Assembly: GCA_012799535.1 (NCBI GenBank)
Contig: JAAZLB010000360.1
Span: forward strand, 1 to 5,660
Length of the DNA stretch: 5,660 bases
DNA from: Bacillota bacterium
Lineage (GTDB): Bacteria; Bacillota; Limnochordia; Darwinibacteriales; Darwinibacteriaceae
Direction of reading: 5' to 3'
Shown: one piece after another, positions 1 through 5,349 of the stretch
How the letters are laid out: each line of letters begins with the position of its first letter
Numbering within the stretch: the first letter of the stretch is position 1
Notes under the pieces: generated by a model
What the model was told of the DNA's origin: nothing
The model's input: the letters and a program-made list of their open reading frames with translations, nothing else
Databases searched by the model: none
Position numbers and translations under genes: made by a program

Positions 1-336
1 CCCATCTTGGCTGTAGAAAACATTGAAGAATATTACCCTATTCCCCACGATTTTGTGGATCATGAAGATGTCTTCATGTTGAGGATTAAAGGGGAAAGTA
101 TGATCGAAGCAGGGATCCTAGACGGTGACTATGTCTTAGTAGAAAGTAAGAATACCGCCCAAAATGGCGAAATTGTTGTGGCCTTAGTAGACGAAGAGGA
201 AGCCACTGTTAAGAGGTTTTTCCATGAGGGAACCTATATTCGCTTGCAACCAGAAAACTCTACAATGGAACCTATCCTAGTTGATGATGTCCGGATTTTG
301 GGCAAAGTTATTGGGGTATTTAGACGGATTCGCTAA
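1..336 (+). CDS. lexA: LexA repressor, C-terminal autoprotease domain (5'-truncated by window)
   Basis: LexA is the SOS-response repressor. RecA-ssDNA filaments trigger self-cleavage at an Ala-Gly bond and release of target operators. The window starts inside the gene, so the winged-helix DNA-binding domain and the cleavage site are missing. The first visible residues ([12 protein letters not shown]) match the stretch just after the cleavage site in Gram-positive LexA. The catalytic serine is in GESM (codon 97-99) and the catalytic lysine in ATVKRF (codon 211-213). They are 38 residues apart, the expected spacing. The conserved ending RLQPEN...[11 protein letters not shown] is complete and the gene stops with TAA at 334-336. 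The visible portion is a normal S24-type peptidase domain with no missing key residue. The gene converges on the minus-strand genes and shares a terminator hairpin with them. No complete Gram-positive SOS box was found elsewhere in the window. The family call is secure. Confidence 0.96.
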   Translation, partial: PILAVENIEEYYPIPHDFVDHEDVFMLRIKGESMIEAGILDGDYVLVESKNTAQNGEIVVALVDEEEATVKRFFHEGTYIRLQPENSTMEPILVDDVRILGKVIGVFRRIR

Positions 337-350
337 TAGACTGAAACAGA

Positions 351-380
351 AAACGACGAGCTATTTATTGCCCGTCGTTT
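351..380. terminator. Probable bidirectional terminator between lexA and the convergent 115-aa gene
   Basis: A perfect 8-bp inverted repeat (aaacgacg at 351-358, cgtcgttt at 373-380) encloses a 14-nt loop. On the plus strand the right arm ends in ttt followed by cttt. On the minus strand it runs into ttttctgtttc. Both sides therefore have an interrupted U-rich tail. It lies 14 nt after the lexA stop. The stop codon of the minus-strand gene (361-363) is inside the loop. The stem has only five G-C pairs and the U-tracts are broken, so it may be leaky. Confidence 0.6.
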
Positions 381-708
381 CTTTGTACTCCGTTGCAGTA
401 ATTAACTTACCATTTTTGATCTGGCTACCTACCACATTATATTTCGCATCAAAATCCACTAGGGCCTCAATGCGTTGATAACATCTGGAGCCTACAACGG
501 TCTTTTGAACAAAGAATGTGCCAGGACCACCATCTGCATCTGGTCCTTCCCGCTTTTGTAACTCACTAGTGGTTCTTAGCCTCACTGCAATCTTTTCATC
601 GCATTTGTCGCATTGCAGATAAATCCAAACTCCGTGGGCGCCATCTTTTGTGGTATAGCCCTTTTCTGCTCGGGGTTTCTTATTAAAGAGATTTGACAGA
701 AAGCCCAT
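361..708 (-). CDS. Conserved hypothetical protein, 115 aa, with a CxxC motif
   Basis: Function unknown. The start is ATG at 706-708, with a GGAGG SD (716-720) 7 nt upstream. The frame stays open to an ATG at 763-765, but that would read through the hairpins and the SD, so I reject it. The N-terminus (GFLSNLFNKK) is short and basic. Residues 33-36 form CDKC, followed by EKIAVRL. Cys76 follows in VVGSRCYQRIEALVDFD, and the tail has a KNGKLITATEY strand. This pattern (C-x2-C, a variable middle, 'G..C.qriE...FD', then a C-terminal GG/NGK-type strand) resembles an uncharacterised small protein type I associate with Firmicutes and Chloroflexi. That is recollection, not a search. Three cysteines could hold a metal only with another ligand or in a dimer. 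It is the last gene of the proximal unit and its stop lies inside the terminator loop. Confidence 0.82.
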   Translation of the reverse strand: MGFLSNLFNKKPRAEKGYTTKDGAHGVWIYLQCDKCDEKIAVRLRTTSELQKREGPDADGGPGTFFVQKTVVGSRCYQRIEALVDFDAKYNVVGSQIKNGKLITATEYKETTGNK

Positions 709-721
709 TTTTTCGCCTCCA

Positions 722-773
722 CCCAAATACAATTCTAGGCATGTATTTGGGCAGAAGAGGGGCATTCTCCTGC
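722..773 (-). promoter_or_regulatory. Two tandem intercistronic hairpins upstream of the 115-aa gene SD
   Basis: On the minus-strand transcript the first hairpin pairs 766-773 with 751-758 (8 bp, one G-U, 7-nt loop). The second pairs 742-751 with 722-731 (10 bp, perfect, 10-nt loop). They compete only for position 751. The second loop contains the TAG stop (735-737) of the upstream gene, and the SD of the next gene begins one nucleotide after it. There is no U-tract, so this is not an intrinsic terminator. A role in mRNA processing, stability or translational control is inferred. Confidence 0.55.
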
Positions 774-1067
774 TACAAAGCGAAAAAACACTTCCAAAGC
801 TTCCCCTTCTCCACAGTCGTGACTACTTTTAACAAAAAGAGGTAAATCATCATACCTGGCCACTGCAAACAGGTAAGTCTGATTTACCCCATATTCAAGG
901 ACCATTCGTTGAAGCCATTGATAGATCCCAGATCGAGCTAGAGCATATTCTTTGCAACACTCCCGGTCACCTACATCTAGATAGGCGCTACACAAGACGT
1001 CCTGTTGGGCGAGGCAAAGGCACCGTTTTAGAGCACGTAAGACATCAACTGGGGACAATTCAATCAT
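735..1067 (-). CDS. Hypothetical Cys-rich protein, 110 aa
   Basis: I do not recognise a family. The start is ATG at 1065-1067, with a GGAG-type SD (1077-1080) 9 nt upstream. The stop is TAG at 735-737. Seven cysteines occur in 110 residues: C16 and C18 (CLC), C26, C37 and C38 (CC), C85 and C102. There is no signal peptide and no membrane segment. The N-terminal two thirds look mainly helical: a helix from about 5 to 30, then RECCKEYALARSGIYQWLQRMVLEYG. An extended part follows (YLFAVARYDDLPLF) and a final segment rich in acidic and aromatic residues. The cysteines suggest metal binding or redox sensitivity, but no known zinc-finger or Fe-S spacing is obvious. It sits 26 nt after the 49-aa ORF and ends 26 nt before the next start, so co-transcription is likely. 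Coding status is well supported by the SD and packing; function is unknown. Confidence 0.8.
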   Translation of the reverse strand: MIELSPVDVLRALKRCLCLAQQDVLCSAYLDVGDRECCKEYALARSGIYQWLQRMVLEYGVNQTYLFAVARYDDLPLFVKSSHDCGEGEALEVFFRFVAGECPSSAQIHA

Positions 1068-1093
1068 CTCTTTGATCTCCCTTCACCCCTTGT

Positions 1094-1243
1094 CTAATCT
1101 GGGCTAGTCTCCGGATCTACTCGAATGTAAATGTAACGAATTTCGCCATCTACGACTATCTCGTAAAAATCGCAGATTTGTCCTTCCTTAGGTAACGAAC
1201 CAAGATAATGGGCACTATCGGTAAACTCTAGCGGACTGTTCAT
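1094..1243 (-). CDS. Small hypothetical protein, 49 aa
   Basis: This short ORF fills what otherwise looks like a 270-nt gap. It starts with ATG at 1241-1243, preceded by a purine-rich GGGGGAGAGGGG stretch (1254-1264) with GAGG 11 nt from the start. It stops with TAG at 1094-1096. The product begins MNSPLEFTDSAHYLG, has one Cys (C24), and a beta-rich C-terminal half (FYEIVVDGEIRYIYIRVDP). That half alternates hydrophobic and charged residues like a two-strand hairpin in a real folded protein. The next gene's start is 26 nt downstream, and a promoter-like sequence lies about 30 nt upstream. I know no family for it. The support is the SD, the promoter and the operon-like spacing; homology is untested. 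Confidence 0.65.
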   Translation of the reverse strand: MNSPLEFTDSAHYLGSLPKEGQICDFYEIVVDGEIRYIYIRVDPETSPD

Positions 1244-1279
1244 GGCTAGCGGCCCCTCTCCCCCTTTATTTTCTATTCA

Positions 1280-1309
1280 TAGTATCGCTCTAGAGTGAAG
1301 GGTCTATAC
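1280..1309 (-). promoter_or_regulatory. Candidate sigma-G (forespore) promoter for the 49-aa/110-aa/115-aa unit
   Basis: Read on the minus strand, GTATA (1305-1309) is followed by an 18-nt spacer and GATACTA (1280-1286). The B. subtilis sigma-G consensus, as I recall it, is GHATR - 18 nt - CATnHTA. The -35 fits fully and the -10 has one mismatch (C to G). A start near 1272 would give a leader of about 30 nt ending in the SD and ATG at 1243. A sigma-A reading with TACTAT (1279-1284) as -10 has no good TTGACA partner at 17-18 nt. The -35 lies next to the surE terminator. Confidence 0.45.
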
Positions 1310-1339
1310 AAAAAAGATGGGGTAAATCACCCCATCTTT
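1310..1339 (-). terminator. Strong intrinsic terminator after surE
   Basis: On the minus strand an 11-bp perfect stem (arms 1329-1339 and 1313-1323) with a 5-nt loop contains the run accccatc/gatggggt. The RNA then continues into U's: the six-base U run 1310-1315 includes the foot of the stem, followed by GUAU. The surE stop codon (1338-1340) overlaps the foot of the hairpin. This is a textbook Rho-independent terminator and marks the end of the distal unit. Confidence 0.92.
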
Positions 1340-2096
1340 ATGTGCCATTAGTAAAAATTTCGGTTAACTGTGGAATTCTCTCATGAAAGGTGAGGTCGAA
1401 CTGGAGGGGGGTAACGGAAACGTACCCTTGTTTTACTGCTACAAAATCCACGTTAGGATCTTGTGTATCAAAAGGTGCAGGTTGACCAGCCATCCAATAG
1501 TAACTGCCACCTCGGGGATCAACTCTCTTCTCGAAGATCCCCTCATAATGACGGACCCCTTGTCTTGTAATGCGTATACCTTTGATTTGTTCCACCGGTA
1601 ATCCAGGAATATTAATATTTAAAATACCGCTTTTCGGGACTAAATCCAGTTGCCGCACCAACCCTGGCTCTTCGAATAAGATTTTCTGGACAAAATGGGC
1701 AGCAGTGGGCATGAATTCATCTGGCCCACAAAGGGAAAAGGCTACAGCTGGTATCCCTAGCATCACTGCCTCCAAGGCAGCGGCCACTGTTCCAGAGTAT
1801 AATACATCTGTGCCCAGATTTGCACCGCTATTAATCCCGGATAACACCAAATCTGGTTGTAGGTTGAGGGCTTGAATGCCTATTTTTACGCAATCTGCTG
1901 GGGTACCATCGACCATATAACCCCGCTCTACCTCCGTTAAACGCAATGGTTGGTGTACCGTAATTGCTTGGCTCATCCCACTTTGTTCTTGACGAGGAGC
2001 TACCACATTTAATTCACCCTGTCCTTGTACACTTTCAATTAAAGCGGACATACCGGGTGCAGTAATACCGTCGTCGTTAACCAATAAGAACTGCAT
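1338..2096 (-). CDS. surE: 5'/3'-nucleotidase SurE
   Basis: SurE is a metal-dependent phosphatase that dephosphorylates nucleoside 5'- and 3'-monophosphates, and in some species short polyphosphate. It acts in the cytoplasm and is linked to stationary-phase survival in other bacteria. I chose the ATG at 2094-2096, giving MQFLLVNDDG (252 aa) and placing the metal ligands at D8, D9 and S39, as numbered in Thermotoga SurE. An in-frame TTG one codon upstream (2097-2099) is also possible; the SD is weak (GAGTGGA, about 2106-2112). Other family motifs are VVAPRQEQSGMS, VDGTPADCVKIG, SGINSGANLG (the metal-ligand Asn region) and YSGTVAAALEA. All catalytic motifs are intact and the length is normal (about 250 aa). 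The start lies 15 nt after the mgtC stop, which suggests coupled translation. It is the last gene of the distal unit. Confidence 0.97.
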   Translation of the reverse strand: MQFLLVNDDGITAPGMSALIESVQGQGELNVVAPRQEQSGMSQAITVHQPLRLTEVERGYMVDGTPADCVKIGIQALNLQPDLVLSGINSGANLGTDVLYSGTVAAALEAVMLGIPAVAFSLCGPDEFMPTAAHFVQKILFEEPGLVRQLDLVPKSGILNINIPGLPVEQIKGIRITRQGVRHYEGIFEKRVDPRGGSYYWMAGQPAPFDTQDPNVDFVAVKQGYVSVTPLQFDLTFHERIPQLTEIFTNGT

Positions 2097-2111
2097 CAAT
2101 TCACATCCACT

Positions 2112-2771
2112 CTACTTGTAGCTACCACGTTTGACACCTGGCGTAGACACAAGGTCTTCAATTAAGCGCACCCTACTGACTTTCGGTGATAATTCCACCT
2201 CTAGGTCTAATTTAGCCTCACCAGTATCTTCTGTAGATAATTCCACATTAAACACATTAACATCGTGTTTGGCTAAAACTGCAAAGACCCGGGCCAATTG
2301 TCCAGGTGTATCCTGAATAAGTAAGGTAAGAATCTCGTGTTTGCTACTAAGATAATTCCATTCTAGTTGGTTAAGGAGCACAAGGGTCAACACAACTAAA
2401 AAGGTGGCTAAAATAGCCGCAAAATAAAACCCAGAACCAACTGTGAGACCAATACCTGCTACCGTCCAGAGACTGGCCGCGGTGGTCAAGCCGCGGATAT
2501 TGGCCCCTTCACGCATAATTGTACCGGCCCCAAGAAAACCAATACCACTCACTACTTGGGCAGCAATTCGCCCTGGATCGTAACGACCAATCATAAATTC
2601 TGAAAAAGCGTAGGCTGAGACGATCATTAATAAGGCGGAACCAATACTAACTAGAATATGAGTCCGAAAGCCCGCCGGTCGTCCCATGCTTTCCCGCTCT
2701 AGCCCAATTAGTCCGCCGAGGACCATGGCTAGAGTTAGCCTAATGGCAATTTCAATATTGGTAATGTACAA
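2112..2771 (-). CDS. MgtC/SapB family membrane protein with C-terminal ACT-like domain
   Basis: A multispanning inner-membrane protein of the MgtC/SapB family. In pathogens MgtC affects Mg2+-limited growth and F-type ATP synthase activity; the role in a free-living Firmicute is unknown. Conserved parts are the first helix ending GGLIGLERE, the signature GRPAGFRTHILVSIGSAL, then VVSGIGFLGAGTIMR and GLTTAASLWTVAGIGLTVGSG, and one or two further helices ending LTLVLLNQLEW. The last 70 residues (HEILTLLIQDTPGQLARVFAVL...) are soluble and look like an ACT-type ligand-binding domain, as in the longer family members. Start choice: TTG at 2769-2771 has an AGGGGGAG SD (2777-2784) 5 nt away. The ATG at 2790-2792, which adds 7 residues (MAVGGEV), has no SD at a useful distance. 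About 219 aa from the TTG. Its 97-nt upstream gap has no clear promoter or riboswitch. Confidence 0.92.
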   Translation of the reverse strand: MYITNIEIAIRLTLAMVLGGLIGLERESMGRPAGFRTHILVSIGSALLMIVSAYAFSEFMIGRYDPGRIAAQVVSGIGFLGAGTIMREGANIRGLTTAASLWTVAGIGLTVGSGFYFAAILATFLVVLTLVLLNQLEWNYLSSKHEILTLLIQDTPGQLARVFAVLAKHDVNVFNVELSTEDTGEAKLDLEVELSPKVSRVRLIEDLVSTPGVKRGSYK

Positions 2772-2868
2772 AACTTCTCCCCCTACTGCCATAATCTTTT
2801 CAGGTTATTCTCCATTTGTACGGCTAGTCCTCCAATGGTTTAGCCTTTCTCAATGATTTTCACAAATA

Positions 2869-4080
2869 TTATAATAGCCCCATCTCTTTTAAAGCATAAC
2901 TAAGCCCGATCTGCACATGTTGGCGGGACATTCCCCCTTGTAGGTAGCCAATGTAAGGCTCCCGTAGGGGACCATCAGCACTTAGCTCAATGGATGAACC
3001 TTGAATAAAGGTGCCACCGGCCATGACTACCTCATCAACGTAACCAGGCATTGGGCTAGGCACTGGCTGATAATGGGCGTCAATAGGTGCTGCCTTTTGG
3101 ATTCCGTTACAAAAGCTTAGAAGCTCTTCTTTTGAACCAAACTTGATAGCTTGTACAATGTCTGTTCGTGCTTGCTCAGGTAGAGGAGCCACCTTAAATC
3201 CTAGGTTTTGAAATACTTGAGAAGCTAGAATAGCTCCATAAACCGCTTCACCTACTACATGGGGGGCCAAAAAGAATCCATGCATCAGTTGTCTAGTTAG
3301 ACCAAAGGTGGGACCAATCTTGTCTCCCAGGCTAGGAGCTGTAAGGATTTCTGCACAGAGACCAACTAAGTCCTCACGTCCACAAATATAACCGCCACTA
3401 ACTGCCAAGGTGCCTCCAGGATTTTTAATCAAAGAGCCTGCAATCAAATCTGCCCCTGCTTCTAGAGGCTCATAATACTCCACAAATTCACCATAACAAT
3501 TATCTACGAAAACGATGCAATTTGGGTTGGCTTTCTTGATAGTTTTTACCGCTTGGGCAATCTGGGCAATACTGATGGACGGACGCCAACTATACCCTCT
3601 AGAGCGCTGCAAGATGGCCATCTTAGTATTAGAAGTAATTCCTGTAGAAATGGCTGTGAAATCTAAGGTTCCATCTTCTTGCAAAGGAATTTCTCGGTAT
3701 CGAATCCCCCGTTTGATTAGGCTCCGGGGTGAATCGCCCCTTGTACCAATTACCGCCTGCAGAGTGTCGTAAGGTGCACCACTTACAGAAACCAATTCTT
3801 CACCAGATTCCAAAATAGAAAGACAGAGGGAAATTGCATGGGTACCAGAGGCAATTTGAGGTCTTACCAAGGCGGCTTCCGCTTTAAAAACATGGGCGTA
3901 GACTTCTTCAAGGCTTTCTCTTCCTTGATCAGCGTAGGCGTATCCGGTGGAATCATTAAAACAGTGACTGCCTACGCGAGCCGCATGAAAAGCCTTCAAT
4001 ACTTTTTCCTGATTGGCTAAGACTATCTCCTCTAAAGGTAGTACATACTCGCGGATTTGTTCCTTGGCCTGTTTAATCAT
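2869..4080 (-). CDS. ynbB: Methionine gamma-lyase family PLP enzyme (YnbB type, 'aluminium resistance protein')
   Basis: A fold-type I PLP enzyme of the family containing B. subtilis YnbB, often annotated as aluminium resistance protein or cystathionine beta-/methionine gamma-lyase-like. The physiological substrate is not established. From the ATG at 4078-4080 the product is 403 aa. The PLP lysine is K219 in GSLIKNPGG, and D193 in VFVDNCYGEFVE is the likely PLP-ring aspartate. Other family blocks are GYAYADQGRESLEEVYA, the IASGTHAI motif near residue 76, APYDTLQAVIGTRG, and QRSRGYSWRPS near 158-168. An ATG at 4114-4116 would add 12 residues but has no SD and overlaps the upstream gene by 44 nt. 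The chosen ATG overlaps the upstream stop as ATGATTAA and has an AGAGGT element about 11 nt away. In Bacillus ynbB also lies just after spoVK and hflX. All key residues are present. Confidence 0.93.
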   Translation of the reverse strand: MIKQAKEQIREYVLPLEEIVLANQEKVLKAFHAARVGSHCFNDSTGYAYADQGRESLEEVYAHVFKAEAALVRPQIASGTHAISLCLSILESGEELVSVSGAPYDTLQAVIGTRGDSPRSLIKRGIRYREIPLQEDGTLDFTAISTGITSNTKMAILQRSRGYSWRPSISIAQIAQAVKTIKKANPNCIVFVDNCYGEFVEYYEPLEAGADLIAGSLIKNPGGTLAVSGGYICGREDLVGLCAEILTAPSLGDKIGPTFGLTRQLMHGFFLAPHVVGEAVYGAILASQVFQNLGFKVAPLPEQARTDIVQAIKFGSKEELLSFCNGIQKAAPIDAHYQPVPSPMPGYVDEVVMAGGTFIQGSSIELSADGPLREPYIGYLQGGMSRQHVQIGLSYALKEMGLL

Positions 4081-4324
4081 CTTCACTAACGACCTCTTTG
4101 GGCATGGCAGAACCATAGCTACCCTTAGCCTGAACCCTCTTACCTGGTAGTTTTTCTAAGATACTATCTCTAATTTGCTTCTCTGAGTAAATGTGGAGGC
4201 GATAGCGACCACTACTGGTGGGGTACATTTCTAGCTCCCCCGTAACACCATGTTTTTTCCATAATTGTTCAGCGACCTTGTGCATCTCTTCTTCTGTTTC
4301 AAACTCAAAGGCGATTGCGTACAC
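4073..4324 (-). CDS. Small hypothetical protein, 83 aa, overlapping ynbB
   Basis: No family recognised. The start is GTG at 4322-4324, with a near-perfect AGGAGGT SD 6 nt upstream. The stop is TAA at 4073-4075. Predicted layout is strand (YAIAFEF, residues 2-8), helix (TEEEMHKVAEQLWKKHG, 10-26), strand (ELEMYP), strand (RYRLHIYS), helix (EKQIRDSILEKL), then a basic stretch (PGKRVQAKG) and an acidic end. That resembles a small beta-alpha-beta-beta-alpha, ferredoxin-like domain. There is no Cys, signal or membrane segment. Its last 8 nt overlap the ynbB start, so the two are probably translated together and may work together. It occupies the position of hflX between spoVK and ynbB in Bacillus but is far too short to be hflX and lacks GTPase motifs. 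Confidence 0.85.
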   Translation of the reverse strand: MYAIAFEFETEEEMHKVAEQLWKKHGVTGELEMYPTSSGRYRLHIYSEKQIRDSILEKLPGKRVQAKGSYGSAMPKEVVSEDD

Positions 4325-4402
4325 CCTTCTACCTCCTGCATATAAATAAAGTTTACTACATAATTTTTCGTGATTAAAGAATCAAATCCTGCCAGAAACC
4401 AA

Positions 4403-5287
4403 TCAAGATACCCGTAAATCCTGAGGGGTAATTAAGGTTAGTTCTTCCTTCGTTAAACCTGGTTTTTTCACCAAACGAACTGCTTGACGCCTAACAATCT
4501 GTTCTACCATGTTTCTTACTGCCCGGGCGTTCCCGAAACTTTCCGGATCCCCATGACGCAACTTGCGAATCTGGCGCACTAATTCTAGTTGTGCATGGGC
4601 GGATAATGTGTATTCCCTTTGCGCTAACATACTTTGGGCAATTTTATAAAGCTCCAAGTCAGAATAATCGGGAAAGGTGACCGTTACAGGAAAGCGGGAT
4701 CTTAGACCTGGATTCGCTTCCAAAAACCCTTCCATAGGCCCAGGATAGCCTGCAAGCACCACCACAAGGCTTTCTCTCTGATCTTCCATGGCTTTGACCA
4801 AGGTGTCGATGGCTTCCTTGCCAAAATCTCGCTCTCCGCCTCGGGCCAAAGCATAGGCTTCATCAATAAAAAGCAAACCTCCTGAGGCCTGTTTAATTAC
4901 TTCTCTTGTCTTTTGAGCGGTCTGTCCAATATATTGGGCTACCAAATCTGCCCGCTCTACCTCGACAGTATGTCCCTTATTCAGAATGCCCACTTCTTTG
5001 AGCATTTGACTGAACAAGCGGGCCACAGTTGTTTTGCCTGTTCCTGGATTGCCTGTAAAGATGGTATGTAGCACAACAGGTTCACAAGTAAGGTGTAAAG
5101 CCTCCCGATATTTTTGGATCAGGGCAAAAGCTTGAATTTCGCCTAGAACACTTTTTACCGAGTGTAAACCGATCAGATTGTCTAGTTCGTCCTGGAGTTT
5201 TTGTAACCGGTCCCGCTGTTGAAGCTCTAGACCCTTAAAAAAGGCTACAGACTCCGGGGACTCTAAGGAGCTGGGGACGTTCGCCAC
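4403..5287 (-). CDS. spoVK: SpoVK-like AAA+ ATPase (CbxX/CfqX family)
   Basis: A single-domain AAA+ ATPase of the CbxX/CfqX family, which includes the stage V sporulation protein SpoVK and the Rubisco activase CbbX. B. subtilis SpoVK is needed for spore maturation; its substrate is unclear. From the GTG at 5285-5287 (SD GGAGGT, 6 nt away) the product is 294 aa, slightly short of Bacillus SpoVK (about 320). Residues 20-35 look coiled-coil. The N-terminal linker DNLIGLHSVKSVL leads into Walker A GNPGTGKTT (79-87, K85), pore-loop-like YIGQT (119-123), Walker B LLFIDEAYAL (138-147, D142/E143), sensor-1 region VVLAGYP, and the arginine-finger region GLRSRFP (R196/R198). The C-terminal lid has FGNARAVRNMVE. 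All ATPase motifs are intact. No Rubisco gene is nearby, so sporulation is the better context. hfq is absent between this gene and miaA. Confidence 0.92.
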   Translation of the reverse strand: MANVPSSLESPESVAFFKGLELQQRDRLQKLQDELDNLIGLHSVKSVLGEIQAFALIQKYREALHLTCEPVVLHTIFTGNPGTGKTTVARLFSQMLKEVGILNKGHTVEVERADLVAQYIGQTAQKTREVIKQASGGLLFIDEAYALARGGERDFGKEAIDTLVKAMEDQRESLVVVLAGYPGPMEGFLEANPGLRSRFPVTVTFPDYSDLELYKIAQSMLAQREYTLSAHAQLELVRQIRKLRHGDPESFGNARAVRNMVEQIVRRQAVRLVKKPGLTKEELTLITPQDLRVS

Positions 5288-5292
5288 TACTC

Positions 5293-5346
5293 CACCTCCC
5301 TACCCTATTCACCTATTATTTATACGCTCTAAGGGCTCGGGAGGTG
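5293..5346 (-). promoter_or_regulatory. Anti-SD inverted repeat between miaA and spoVK
   Basis: In the minus-strand transcript CACCTCCC (5339-5346), starting 3 nt after the miaA stop, is perfectly complementary to GGGAGGTG (5293-5300), which contains the spoVK SD. The two arms are 38 nt apart. RNA that includes the miaA end could fold and hide the SD. A TATAAATAAT stretch (5315-5324) between the arms resembles a -10 box. A transcript starting from it would lack the upstream arm. No matching sigma-A -35 is visible. The complementarity is seen in the sequence; the regulatory role is inference. Confidence 0.45.
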
Positions 5347-5349
5347 TCC

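Noticed and set aside
281..478. Plus-strand 65-aa open frame
   Set aside because: It overlaps the lexA 3' end and the terminator, lacks an SD, and runs antisense to the CxxC gene.
709..765. N-terminal extension of the 115-aa protein from the ATG at 763-765
   Set aside because: It would be encoded by the two hairpins and the SD, has no SD of its own at a proper distance, and overlaps the upstream gene. The ATG at 706-708 has a GGAGG 7 nt away.
1185..1205. LexA (SOS) box near a cgaac half-site
   Set aside because: The matching GTTCG half at the required 4-nt spacing is missing; no complete CGAAC-N4-GTTCG was found in the window.
1383..1875. Two plus-strand open frames (1383-1601 and 1570-1875)
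   Set aside because: They are antisense to surE, whose motifs are all intact, and their products have no recognisable features.
2793..2868. Possible terminator or Mg2+-sensing riboswitch before the MgtC-family gene
   Set aside because: Only a 5-bp GGCTA/TAGCC stem (2822-2826/2841-2845) with no U-tract is visible, and the gap is too short for an M-box aptamer.
3515..4020. Plus-strand open frames inside the YnbB-type gene
   Set aside because: Antisense shadows of a well-supported enzyme gene.
4081..4116. Twelve-residue extension of the YnbB-type enzyme
   Set aside because: No SD precedes the ATG at 4114-4116, and the extension is antisense-free overlap with the 83-aa gene in another frame. 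The ATG at 4078-4080 gives the usual overlap with the upstream stop.
4325..4402. Promoter for the 83-aa gene
   Set aside because: A TTGATT with TATGTA 17 nt downstream can be read, but the -10 matches only half the consensus in an AT-rich stretch. No terminator after spoVK is seen either, so I make no call.
4403..5287. CbbX-type Rubisco activase
   Set aside because: The family is the same, but there are no Rubisco or Calvin-cycle genes nearby and the miaA/ynbB context is typical of spoVK.
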